A DNA stretch of 64,000 bases from Phytopythium helicoides (lineage: Eukaryota > Oomycota > Peronosporomycetes > Pythiales > Pythiaceae). The notes below the pieces were generated by a model. That model saw nothing but the letters and a program-made list of their open reading frames with translations. It did no database searches and was not told the DNA's origin. This document shows positions 28,710 to 37,935 of the stretch, piece by piece. A program made the translations under genes and the position numbers. Every line of letters begins with the position of its first letter. Position 1 is the first letter of the stretch. The DNA lies in the NCBI GenBank assembly GCA_024867545.1, contig JANFNE010000007.1, positions 682,001-746,000 of the forward strand, given 5' to 3'.

Positions 28710-28991
28710 TTAGTAGCTCCATGACGACCGCCAGCTCGCACCCCAGCCAGAACCCCAGCCACCCCACCCTCCCAGACCACCCCAGCCGCCCCAACCTCCC
28801 CAACCAGGGTACCCCCATCCGAACCATTCCTTTCCGTCCTTGGTGGCTCCACGCAACTGAGACTCGTTAGGCTTCGTCGCGACACCAGTAGCCTCGTTAG
28901 GCTTGACGCCAATAGGGCCAATAGGGTCAGCACTCGCAACGGCAGCTACGCCAGCGAGAGCGAGAATAGCGAGAGCGCTGCTTGTCTTCAT
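28710..28991 (-). CDS. Small secreted Gly/Trp-rich protein, type 1, copy A
   Basis: 93 residues. A clear signal peptide (MKTSSALAILALAGVAAVASA, cleaved before DP) is followed by a short Pro/Asn/Glu-containing propiece. A conserved ESQLRGATKDGKEWFGWG block comes next. The tail is almost only Gly and Trp (GYPGWGGWGGWGG...), ending in SWRSSWSY. There is no cysteine, so the mature chain is not disulfide-stabilised. Its divergently transcribed neighbour shares the ESQLRGA...KE block. Copy B (51105-51377) is three residues shorter in the propiece. I know of no assigned function; candidates include a wall, adhesive or surface-active protein or a small host-directed secreted protein. Confidence 0.8.
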   Translation of the reverse strand: MKTSSALAILALAGVAAVASADPIGPIGVKPNEATGVATKPNESQLRGATKDGKEWFGWGYPGWGGWGGWGGLGGWGGWGSGWGASWRSSWSY

Positions 28992-29331
28992 GGTGCTCCC
29001 TCAGTCTTGGGTCTTGCTTGGACTAGCTTGGTAGTGGTTGTGGCTTGGTCTCGAATCGAGATATGACTCTGTTGATGTGGATGTCAACAGGGCTGTTGAG
29101 CCTCTTGGTGGGACACCTTACGGAGAGCTCCCAATGAAAAGGATCCGAGACTTCTTTGCTTCAACGTGGACTTCAACACGAGCAAGTTTAGCAGAAAACA
29201 CGTCGACAGCTCCACAGCCAGCGATCTTACTCACTCGGTTTGATGGTGTCGGATCGATCTCATTGTCCAAGTTGAGCTCCAGCGAACAAGCCTTCACCTC
29301 CACTCAGAACCTCCACCTGTCACGGATCAAG
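28992..29331. promoter_or_regulatory. Shared divergent promoter of the Gly/Trp pair, copy A
   Basis: 340 bp between opposite start codons, conserved in the second block (50760-51104). An open frame upstream of the plus-strand gene is shifted out of register in the second block, which indicates that this interval is non-coding and that translation starts at the signal peptide. Confidence 0.55.
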
Positions 29332-29568
29332 ATGAAGACCTTCGGATTTGCTCTCGTCGCCGCTGCCGGACTTGCCGCAGTTGTTGCTGCCGCCGATCCG
29401 GTCTCTAGCCCTGTTGAAGGTGCTCCCATGAAGGCTCCTGCACCAGAGTCTCAGCTGCGCGGTGCTGCTCCGGGCAATGGGAAGGAGTTCTTTCCATGGG
29501 GAGGTGGTTGGGGCGGCTGGGGTGGATGGGGCTACCCCGGTTGGGGCTGGGGTGGATGGGGCTGGTAA
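29332..29568 (+). CDS. Small secreted Gly/Trp-rich protein, type 2, copy A
   Basis: 78 residues. Signal peptide MKTFGFALVAAAGLAAVVAA, then ADPVSSPVEGAPMKAP, then ESQLRGAAPGNGKEFFPWGG, and a tail of Gly/Trp repeats ending GWGW. The start was chosen at the ATG conserved in frame with copy B (50523-50759); the copies differ by only a few residues. It is related to the divergent neighbour by the shared ESQLRGA...GKE(F/W)F block, so the pair probably arose by an older local duplication. Function unknown; the tail has no cysteine and is extremely Trp-rich. Confidence 0.8.
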   Translation: MKTFGFALVAAAGLAAVVAAADPVSSPVEGAPMKAPAPESQLRGAAPGNGKEFFPWGGGWGGWGGWGYPGWGWGGWGW

Positions 29569-29820
29569 GCACGCGGCGAATGCCTGACCGAGCGCGGAAA
29601 CAAGTTTTGAAGGAGGAACCCAGATGCGTTATGGATGGAGTTGCGTAGGAACGCCAGAGCAGATTAAATGAACTGCATTACTGGCGACTCGATCTTGCTG
29701 GTGCAATGTTCAGGATCTCCTTGATCTATCGACGCGAGCTCCACCGGCATCACCATCAAGCTCATAGCTGGTGAGCAACTTCCTCAGCATTTAACTATGA
29801 CGTACAGCAGATCAGTGGCA

Positions 29821-30724
29821 CTATGGCTTGCAGTCAGGTTGAGCTTCAGCGAGTGTGCTGAGCGGGATGTACCATTCCTCGAGCAGCCCTGCCTCGTCGC
29901 GCGCCGCCTTGTTGAACGGCGGCTTGAGCACACCGTGGAAGTACTGCGGCACGACCTCGTGGAACTTCTTGACGGGGTCAATCCCGTCGCGCTCACACAG
30001 GAACCGGAACCAGCGCACGCCTGCGGCTACGTGGGTGGTCTCCTCTCGGAAGTTCTTGCGGATGATGGCGAGGCTCTCGTCGTCTCCGCTCTTGACGAAG
30101 CGCTGCTCCGCGTTGGGGAACACGTCGAGTCCGCGGGCCTCGTGCACCAAGTGGACGACCGCGAGCCGCGCCAGCATGGAGTCTCTGGTCTCGTGCGCCG
30201 AGTCCCACAGCCCGTCGTGGGCCGGCATGTCCCCGTAGAAGCTGCCGAGCTCCTCTAGCCGCGTGGCCCAGCTGCAGAAGTGCTCGGCCTCCTCGCCGGC
30301 GATGCGCGCCCAGTCGTCAAAGAAGGCGCGCGGCAGCTCGAGGCGCACGAAGCGCGCCACCATGTCCCACATGAGGTCGATCGCGTAGCTCTCGGCGTGG
30401 ACGAGGCTGCAGGCACGGCGCGTCCGTCAGTCCGCCGCGCGGCAGCACAGGCCTCAGCGCACCGCCCCACCTGTGCACGAAGGCCTTGCGCGAGCCCTGC
30501 TTGACCTTCTTGGGGTCGACCACCGCCACGTCCGCCGGCCGCGACGGACGCTCCGGCACGCCGTCCAGCGCATCCGCAGCGAGCGCGACTACCGAAATCT
30601 CGCCGCTATGCCACGCGGAGGCGTAGCGCGCCGTCTTGGAGGCCTTGAGCCGCGCGTCGGCCGTCGTCAGCACGTCCACGGCGCACGCGAACAGCGAGGC
30701 GGGCAGCGCATCGGCGGTCGCCAT
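29821..30724 (-). CDS. DUF455 ferritin-like diiron-type protein
   Basis: Two exons, 30724-30471 and 30406-29821, with a 64-nt GT-AG intron; 279 residues. The join reads KAFVHS then LVHAESYAIDLMWD. The family signature is a four-helix ferritin-like fold with repeated Glu/His ligands: HAE (helix 1), GEEAEHF (helix 2), HEARGLDV (helix 3) and REETTHV (helix 4), all present. Length matches the family. DUF455 proteins are mostly bacterial and poorly characterised; an oxidase/hydroxylase-like diiron centre is the usual inference. No targeting peptide is obvious. The patchy eukaryotic distribution makes horizontal acquisition worth testing. Confidence 0.8.
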
Positions 30725-30882
30725 GGGGACGTGTCGAGGTGGGATGGTGGCCACCGACCCAGTTGTATGCACGTTTTGGCGTGGATGTGCATGTTGAAGC
30801 GAGGTGGAGCTCCTGGCGCGGATGAAGCTATGGCTTGGAGCGGCTCGGCAGAGAGGGTGGAGATGCCATTCTTGGGTTTGCC

Positions 30883-31109
30883 ATGAGTGACGAGAGCTCT
30901 GCTGCTCGACTTGAAGAAGCGACGGCGATCTGGCACCGCCTCTGGCAAAGACTCTTGCTGCTGATATCCGAGGCAGACCAAAGCTCGAAGCTTTGCTGGA
31001 GCGAACGCCTCTGCGCACTAAAGCCACTGCGAGAGCTGCAAAACACGGAAAGATCGAGGGAAGGATGCAAATCCCGGACTGCATTGCCGACGTTTGCGCG
31101 GACTACTAG
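30883..31109 (+). CDS. Possible small protein gene with a frame slip
   Basis: From the ATG at 30883 one frame reads MSDESSAARLEEAT. The adjoining frame then reads a natural, stop-free segment beginning DGDLAPPLAKTLAADIRG, continuing GRPKLEALLERTPLRTKA and ending PDCIADVCADY before a TAG at 31107-31109. One missing base near 30920 would join them into a protein of about 75 residues. The protein is not recognised. It converges on the small minus-strand gene just downstream. Confidence 0.35.
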
Positions 31110-31160
31110 AGCAAGAAGACGAGTGAGTACTTGTAATTTGTCCGCATCAAAGACATCCTC

Positions 31161-31528
31161 CTATTTCATGCCGTCTTTGTTGTCCTTGGTGAACAGCTTG
31201 GCGGGCTGCATCATGTACACCTGCTTCGCAAATAGAAGCTGCTCATCAAGAGTGACGACCAAGCCCCTGACGTGAAGTGAAGCATCGTGCTTCCCGAAAC
31301 GTGTCGTGCGTAGAGCAATTGGCCAAGGCAAACATCGAATGGAGTTTCCGGTTACAACGCTGTCCTCGTTGTCCTGAACCTTTCGCTAAATGATATCCCG
31401 TGGTTATTGCAGGATGACAACCAAACAATATATTTGGTGCGATGCTCGTCGATCAACCCAATTGGGTGCACTTTTGGGTACAAAATCTTGATCAGCCAGC
31501 GCTCTTCCCTCACTTTCCATTTTGCCAT
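31161..31528 (-). CDS. Small two-exon hypothetical protein
   Basis: The exon 31385-31161 encodes a natural-looking 74-residue segment (NEDSVVTGNSIRCLPWPI, ASLHVRGLVVTLDEQLL, MMQPAKLFTKDNKDGMK, stop). Upstream in the same frame is a TAG inside a good acceptor (ATCATTTAG). An upstream exon 31528-31472 (MAKWKVREERWLIKILYPK) joins it in phase through an 86-nt GT-AG intron, giving 93 residues. The start codon would lie only 29 bp from the RING gene's start codon on the other strand, which is unusually close, so the first exon is uncertain. Family not recognised. Confidence 0.4.
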
Positions 31529-31557
31529 CCAAGTGGTCACTCCACTTCTTTCGAGCA

Positions 31558-33024
31558 ATGTCAGCCCAAGCTCTTCAAGTCCATGTCGGCATCAAGGACT
31601 TTGGCACGCCTGGCTTGATCGATGTCGTTGAAGTCTCCATCCCTCAACAGGAGAATAAAGTGCTTCGCGTGGAGGATCTCGTCTCCAGCATCGACGAACT
31701 CATGCTCGACTCGCGACGTGTTATCTCCGTCAAACTCAATGGAGCTCGGGTGATGCGAACCCGCGAGCTTGACCAGCTCATCCCAGAGAGCAAGCAGGGG
31801 GTGCCCCGCTTCATTGCGACAACGGTGCAGGGACCTTTTGTACAAGTTGTTCTCAAGTCACAGACAGGAAAAGAGGTCTGTCTCAAGCTCTTCATCCAGT
31901 GCACGATTCGACTGCTCAAGTCGATTATCGAGCGGTCTAACGGCAAGCCAACAAAGCAACTGCGTCTGGAGTATGCTTCGATAGAGTTGGAGGATGACCG
32001 TACCTTGGGTTCGTACGGCTTCAAATCTGGAGGCGTTATCAGCGTGTCAACCGCGTCTTTCAAGCACCCCAGAGACCCACACACGGTGACGAATCTCCAG
32101 CAAGCGATGTCAAACAATCCAGGTGCACACGACATCAAGAGTGTGAGCAACGATCTGAGGCTGCTAAGCCCTTCATCGTCGCAACCCTACGTTGCGAGCA
32201 TGCCTTCTCTTCACAAAAGCAAGTCCGAGCGCGAGCAAAACCACTCGCAGGATCTTGGAGCTCCGTTGTGCGCTGACGCACAACGTGTGGTCGATAATGT
32301 TGCAGTATCACAAGCGATTAGCTCCACCGCAGCACAGAGTGCGCTGAGTCGCGCTGCTGCACCGAGAGCAGTCTGTCACGCTGCAGCACAGAATGCACTC
32401 TGTGCACAACTCAACGCACGGCGAGTATTTGCTGATGTATCCAATAACTCGCTCCTGGAGCGCCGGAGTTTCTCAAAGTCTGGTCCACGGTGGCGCACCT
32501 GCTCGAAAGGGCTCAACATTGAGGGGAAATGCACCAAGCGCGGCTGTGAAGCGTTTGGGAAAATGATCATCCACCGAAAGCATTTTGCGGCTGTTAATCT
32601 GCTCAGGGACGGGAATGTCACTTGTCCAGTATGCAGTGAATCTGTCGAGCCTATAACGTGTGGCTTTTATGATTGCGAATGGAAGTTCGAAGGTGTGAAA
32701 GCAGAAGATGGATGTATGGTCAGCTCCCCTTGGAAGTCGGCACGGGGTAAGCACTACCACCGCTTTCGGACTGATGAGAGCGAGGGTACTGTCGAGTGGA
32801 AGAGTTTGCTTATCTCGGTCAAACCTGCTCCTTCGTCGGTTGACGATGAGTGCGTTGTTTGCTTCGAGGACATGAATGAAGACACCAAAATTGCTGAATC
32901 GTGTGGGCACTGGTGCCACCGTTCTTGTGCGGCACATGTAGCAAAGGCAAATGCGATGAACGATGCACTGTTGCGGTGCGCTCGGTGCAATGAAACTTGG
33001 AATAACGGTATGTTAAGTGATTGA
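31558..33024 (+). CDS. Ubiquitin-like domain and RING finger protein
   Basis: 488 residues from the ATG at 31558. Residues about 85-180 resemble a ubiquitin-like fold (VQVVLKSQTGKEVCLKLFI, then LRLEYASIELEDDRTLGSYGF). A Ser/Ala-rich linker follows. A Cys-rich region (GLNIEGKCTKRGCEAFGK, TCPVCSESVEPITCGFYDC) and a C-terminal RING-type finger (CVVCFED, CGHWCHRSC, CARC) complete it. A ubiquitin E3 ligase role is the likely inference, with the UBL contacting the proteasome or partner proteins. A diverged C-terminal fragment of a relative lies at 51768-52091. Confidence 0.75.
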   Translation: MSAQALQVHVGIKDFGTPGLIDVVEVSIPQQENKVLRVEDLVSSIDELMLDSRRVISVKLNGARVMRTRELDQLIPESKQGVPRFIATTVQGPFVQVVLKSQTGKEVCLKLFIQCTIRLLKSIIERSNGKPTKQLRLEYASIELEDDRTLGSYGFKSGGVISVSTASFKHPRDPHTVTNLQQAMSNNPGAHDIKSVSNDLRLLSPSSSQPYVASMPSLHKSKSEREQNHSQDLGAPLCADAQRVVDNVAVSQAISSTAAQSALSRAAAPRAVCHAAAQNALCAQLNARRVFADVSNNSLLERRSFSKSGPRWRTCSKGLNIEGKCTKRGCEAFGKMIIHRKHFAAVNLLRDGNVTCPVCSESVEPITCGFYDCEWKFEGVKAEDGCMVSSPWKSARGKHYHRFRTDESEGTVEWKSLLISVKPAPSSVDDECVVCFEDMNEDTKIAESCGHWCHRSCAAHVAKANAMNDALLRCARCNETWNNGMLSD

Positions 33025-33245
33025 AGTGAAGTGTGGCAGCCAATTTCCTCACTGTGGTTGTCGTTGCTGACTATTGTATAGAACAGAGGAAGCCTCATGG
33101 CGAAGACCTCATGTTCGTGCTCGCGTCTCGAATTTCGGCTGTGGATCTTGTAAACAACTCGAAGAGAAACTAGCTTGTTGCCTCGGTAGTTCGACTGACT
33201 CAAGTTGAAGAGAATTTTTCCCAATCAACCTTCTTCCCTGTCCTT

Positions 33246-33250
33246 ATTGG
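33246..33250 (+). promoter_or_regulatory. Inverted CCAAT box upstream of phosphoglucomutase
   Basis: ATTGG about 55 nt before the ATG at 33305, followed by an initiator-like CTCAGCACTG tract about 20 nt before the ATG. Role inferred from position. Confidence 0.35.
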
Positions 33251-33304
33251 CTGAAAATCGACAAGCGGCTGAAAGACACCATCTCAGCACTGCAATTCGC
33301 AGCG

Positions 33305-35253
33305 ATGCGCTGGCGGCCACCTCTCGCCCTCCGCCTCGGCCGCCGCGCCGCCTCAAGCGCCCCAAGAACGAGACGGCTCGCTGTAGTGGCTGCTGGCAAT
33401 GCTTTGAGGCCAAATTCGGGCCTCTGGGGCTCTCTGAGGCTCCAGAACGGTGCCAAAAGGCTCGCGACGGCCAGCGAATCGCAGGTGAAGCTAGCTGTGG
33501 ACCCGCTGAGGATCGAGGTGGTGAGAACCACAGCCTTCGACGACCAGATACCGGGGACATCGGGGCTCCGGAGAAAACGAGGAGGTTCATGGAGTCTGGC
33601 TATCTCCAGAACTACGTGCAGTCGGTGCTGGACGCACTACCGGCAGACGAAATGAAGAACGGGACGCTGGTGGTCTCTGGGGACGGTAGATTCTTCACCA
33701 AGCAGGCGATACAAGTTATCGTCCAGATGGCAGTTGCTGCTGGAGTTGGACGCATTTGGATTGGTGAAAATGGACTCATGAGCACACCTGCCGTTTCGGC
33801 AGTAATCCGCGAGCGCGAGGATGGCTCTGCGTTTGGTGCGTTCATTCTGACCGCAAGTCACAACCCAGGAGGTTTGAACGAGGACTTTGGGATCAAATAC
33901 AATTGCAGCAATGGTGGTCCGGCTCCTGATGCATTGACAGACGCCATTTACGCTAGATCCAAGACGCTCTCATCGTACAAAATCGCGCCAGACTTTCCCA
34001 AGATTGACATCACCAAGAAGACTAAGCTGTCTGTTTCAGCTGGTAATGGAAGCCGTTCAGTCGTCGTGGAAGTGATCGACCCAATAGAAGACTACGCCGC
34101 GATATTGAAGAAGGTGTTTGATTTTGCTGCCATCAAAACACTAATCGACCGAGACGATTTCTCACTCGTGGTCGATGCCATGTCTGGCGTCAATGGACCC
34201 TACGCGCACCGGATATTTGTTGAGGAGCTTGGGGTGCCCGAATGGTGTCTGATTAACTCAACACCTCTAGAAGACTTTGGCGGCCAGCATGCCGATCCAA
34301 ATCTGACGTATGCAAAGAATCTCATCGAGATTATGGGCGTAAACGCCAGAGGTCAGCCAGTGACTACAATTGGTAGTAGCCCGCCACAATTCGGCGCGGC
34401 ATGGGATGGCGATGGCGATCGCAATATGATTCTTGGTGCGCACTTCTTCGTGTCTCCGTCGGACTCACTCGCGATTCTTGCCGCAAACGCGCACGTGATT
34501 CCATTTTTCGAGCGGAATGGTTTGCGAGGTGTTGCCCGATCGATGCCAACGAGTAGCGCTCTCGATCAAGTAGCCAGCAAACTCCTGATTCCGCTATTTG
34601 AAGTCCCCACTGGCTGGAAGTACTTTTGCAACATTATGGACTCACAAGAGCCGTACGGAAAAGAAATCTACACACCACTCATCTGTGGGGAAGAGAGTTT
34701 CGGCACGGGTTCGAACCACATCCGCGAGAAGGACGGCATCTGGGCCACCCTAGCATGGCTCTCAATCATCGCCTCTCGGCAACAGGATGGTGCGCCGTTC
34801 GTGAGTGTTGAAGAAATTGTGCGTGACCACTGGAAAAAGTTTGGCCGCAACTACTACTGCCGATACGACTACGAGAACGTGGAAAAAGCTGCTGCCGACG
34901 CCATGATGGGCAATATGATCGAAAAGATTCCGAATTTAGTCGGTTCGACCTCAAGGGGTATCACGATTTGCAAAGCTGACGAATTCACCTACGTGGATCC
35001 GGTGGATGGAAGTGTGTCCAAGCACCAGGGTGTTCGCATTTTGTTTGAGGATGGATCTCGCATCATCTTCCGCATATCAGGTACTGGTGTTGTAGGCGCC
35101 ACAGTTCGCATGTATATCGACAAATACGAGCCTGCAGACGGCAACCTCGAATTGGATACTGATACTGCGCTTCGTGATCTCATCGAGGCTGGGCTCGCGC
35201 TATCAGAGATTCAACGACACACTGGACGTGACAAACCAACGGTAGTGACCTAG
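33305..35253 (+). CDS. PGM: Phosphoglucomutase with N-terminal extension, frame broken once
   Basis: Interconverts glucose-1-phosphate and glucose-6-phosphate. Hallmarks: the phosphoserine loop TASHNPGG, the metal loop DGDGDRNM, the sugar-binding GEESFGTGSNHIREKDG and the C-terminal phosphate-binding region (FRISGTG). The N-terminus is read in one frame up to FDDQIPGTSGLRRK, and the rest in another from TRRFMESGYLQNYVQS. The switch at about 33568-33580 looks like one missing base, since the two pieces are adjacent in all family members. The ~75 residues before the core are Arg/Ala/Leu-rich and acid-poor, resembling a mitochondrial presequence. Total about 649 residues against roughly 560 for ordinary PGM1. 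Confidence 0.9.
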
Positions 35254-35599
35254 ACCTTTAGATGTAAGCATCAAACACTTGTCGCTGTGATTGTGTGCGA
35301 AGAAGATAGAGCAAGTGTCTAGTGCGCAAGCTGTCATGCGTAAATCATTTTTCTGTCGACATCAAAATGGTAAGAACCCTGCAAGTCTTCATGCTTATTT
35401 GCACTCGATGCTCTTTTCGCGTCAAGGACGTGTTCGTCAGCCTGTAGAAACAACTCAGCTCTAACTCCTTGTGCGTAGTCAAGGTAACGTTTAATAGTGC
35501 GGGCTCTGTGCTGATTTTGGACTTCAGTGAGTCATTTATATGGTTTTGTAGCAGCGTCTGGAGCCTCATCGGGGAAAAGCCCAGAGTTTGGCAACTGGA

Positions 35600-37935
35600 T
35601 GAAGCACTAGCACCAACGAGTGTAATGGGAAGAGTGATGGCGAGAGCGACGGTCGTGGAAAACCTCGTGGTGTCTGTACCCTGAACTGAAATGGGTTCGA
35701 GTCGATGCACTGCAGAAGCGGTGCAGACTGGCTGGTGATCGATTGAGAAGCGTCTGGCAGTGCCAGGCGCTTCTGCCAGACTGGCAGTGGCAATGACAGT
35801 GCTTTTGATCAGCAGCACGACATAACAGGACTGGACACATCAGGAGGACAAGTGTACCAAGCAAGTTGTTGCGAATGATAGTGGTGGGGACGTGAAATTG
35901 CTTTGCTTCCCGAAGTTGTGGACGAACGCCCATGTGATCAAGTCGACGTTGAAGTGCTTGATGTATGGAAGATCCTGCTTCTCGGGTTGCGATTGGTTCT
36001 ATCGGGTCTCCAGCGAGCCAATGGGCGTCTCTGTCGAGATCGTCTCTCTGTTTTCGTATGCCTCCTTCTATTACGAATGGCTACACTCCACAATACAGTC
36101 CCCTGAGAAGGTTTCGAGATGGAGACCGACCGAGCGCGCGCCTTTCTGGTCGCCGTCCGCCCGCGCCATGGCGAGCACTCCGGTGGCCGCAGCATTCGAT
36201 CATTCGCTCTTTCGAGCTCCCAGAGACCTCCGCGGCGCCCTCGTCCCCGCCTTTCTCGCCCTCGAGCGACTGAGTGACGCCCTCGACACCTTCGGACGCC
36301 ACCGACGCGCGCGCCATGAACTTCGTCGCCACCACGAGCACGAGCGTGTACCAGTGGACGCTGAGCCTGTTCGCGCCGATGCTAGCCGGCGCCAAGGACG
36401 TCAGCTGCGAGATCAGCGTCATTGACGACGACAACGAGAGCCTCGACAACGACCAAACCCGCGACTTTCCGACGAGAGACAACGAGACCAACACGGAGAC
36501 CGCCAGCGACACAGCCACAGAGACCGCCAAGGAGAGCGGCGTGCGACGCGCACTGGCCATCGTGCAAGCCGTGGAGGACGCGAGCGAGACGGCCGAGGAC
36601 GCAGCACGCCTGCTGGCGGCAGAGTTCGTGTGCCGCTACGCCGAGTGCGCGGCGCTGCAGGAAGCCGCGCAGACCTCGCAGCGACAACTCCAGAGCGTTA
36701 TTGCGAGCCAGAGCGAGAAGCTGCGAGAGACAGAGAGCGCCGCGGCGGCAGAGCTAGCCGTTATGGATGCGCAGCTCGGCGTGCTACAGGCGCAGCTGGA
36801 TGCCGAGGAGGAGGCCGCTGCGCTCGTGCTGGAAGACGCGCAGCGCCTCACGAGACAAGTGAAGCAACTCGAGAAGCAACTGCGCGGCGAAGAGGCCGAG
36901 CGCGCTGTCATGGAGTCGCAGTTGCGCATCATGGAGTCATTCGCAGACACGGACGAGCAGTTGCTAGACCTCGCGCAGGCACGCGTCTCATATTTGGAGT
37001 ACATCAACCGCACATTGGTGGCACGCAGCGAGCGCACAGCGAGCACGCATGCAGATGTCGTGAGTGCGCTGGAGCAGAAGCTGGTGCAGCAAGAGACGGA
37101 GCTGCGAGCGATCATTATGGAGATGAATACCGAGCTGGAGCAGCTACAAGGCGTCGCAGACGAGACCGAGGCTGCTCGACGATCATCAGAGGCGTCGATG
37201 GCGGCAGAACAACAGACAAACGCGGGACTATCGCAGCGTGTCAAGGACCTGGAGGCAGAGGTATGGAGACAGCAGGAGCTGGAGAAAGATACGAGTGACC
37301 GCCACGCGAGCGAGATGACTGCGCTCAAGCTGAAGGTGGTGGCAACGAAGAAGAAGCTTCAGATCGCGATCGAGGAGACAGAGATGCAGACAAAGATGCA
37401 GATGCAGTTGCAAAAGGAGCTGGATGAACTTCGGCTGCGAATGGAGCACACAGCGAAAGCAGCTTCTATTCCAGTAGCAGCAGTGCCAGTCATCAAGCCT
37501 GTTGCAGACGCGGTCGAGATCAAGATCAACGAGAAGGAGAAGGTGAAGATCGTGAAGAAGGAGAGTCCGAAGATGAAGAAGGCAAGCGGTCGGTGCTACT
37601 CGAGCGCTTCTGTCGCTGCCTCACGCCGCGTTGTTCCAGTTCACGCGACGGTCAGACGTGTGCATTCTGAAAGTGTGTGCACCGAGGTGTCCATGTCTGC
37701 AGGAGGAGTCACGAGTGAGTCTGGTGTGGTAAGTTGTGTGATCGGATGCAAGTCTAAGTCTATGTGGAAGTCTACTTGTGCGAAGCCGCGTTGGAGGTAG
37801 ACAGCTATGGCTAAAGTTGTAGCTGCGCTTCGATGCGACGGATATATGTGTTTGCTGTTGATCGTAGAAGATGAAGTAGAAGTAGTAACTGTAGTGTAGC
37901 AAGTGGATCGAGTCAATCAAGTCTATTGAAGCGTT
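35600..37935 (+). repeat. Duplicated coiled-coil gene unit, copy 2
   Basis: Opposite orientation to copies 1 and 3. It covers about 700 bp of 5' flank, the gene and about 130 bp of 3' flank. The preceding 35254-35599 is unique intergenic sequence with no feature seen. The overlapping upstream frame (36168-36425) is intact here. Confidence 0.85.
36316..37800 (+). CDS. Coiled-coil protein, copy 2
   Basis: 494 residues from the ATG shared with the other copies. It has the same layout as copy 1: N-terminal MNFVATTSTSVYQWTL, acidic stretch, long heptad coiled coil, Lys-rich linker (two residues longer, KEKVKIVKKESPK) and the Cys/Arg tail. Substitutions relative to copy 1 are spread through the coil and mostly conservative, and no stop or frameshift is present. 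This suggests that it is still constrained, although a young duplication would look similar. Function not recognised. Confidence 0.8.
   Translation: MNFVATTSTSVYQWTLSLFAPMLAGAKDVSCEISVIDDDNESLDNDQTRDFPTRDNETNTETASDTATETAKESGVRRALAIVQAVEDASETAEDAARLLAAEFVCRYAECAALQEAAQTSQRQLQSVIASQSEKLRETESAAAAELAVMDAQLGVLQAQLDAEEEAAALVLEDAQRLTRQVKQLEKQLRGEEAERAVMESQLRIMESFADTDEQLLDLAQARVSYLEYINRTLVARSERTASTHADVVSALEQKLVQQETELRAIIMEMNTELEQLQGVADETEAARRSSEASMAAEQQTNAGLSQRVKDLEAEVWRQQELEKDTSDRHASEMTALKLKVVATKKKLQIAIEETEMQTKMQMQLQKELDELRLRMEHTAKAASIPVAAVPVIKPVADAVEIKINEKEKVKIVKKESPKMKKASGRCYSSASVAASRRVVPVHATVRRVHSESVCTEVSMSAGGVTSESGVVSCVIGCKSKSMWKSTCAKPRWR

Larger units (their letters stand above)
28543..29571 (+). 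repeat. 1.03-kb duplicated block with divergent Gly/Trp-rich gene pair, copy A
   Basis: Inverted match to 50519-51542 (mirror sum about 80087-80096, with small indels). Homology runs from a shared GAACACGTCTTTCCAGC tract on the left to the stop codon of the plus-strand gene, where it ends abruptly. It includes both genes and the whole shared promoter. Confidence 0.9.

Noticed and set aside
29038..29331. Open frame upstream of the Gly/Trp type 2 gene
   Set aside because: It is shifted relative to the signal peptide in the second block, so it is not conserved coding sequence.
31246..31428. 60-residue minus-strand frame starting MFGCHPA
   Set aside because: It overlaps the better exon model in another frame and reads as low-quality sequence.
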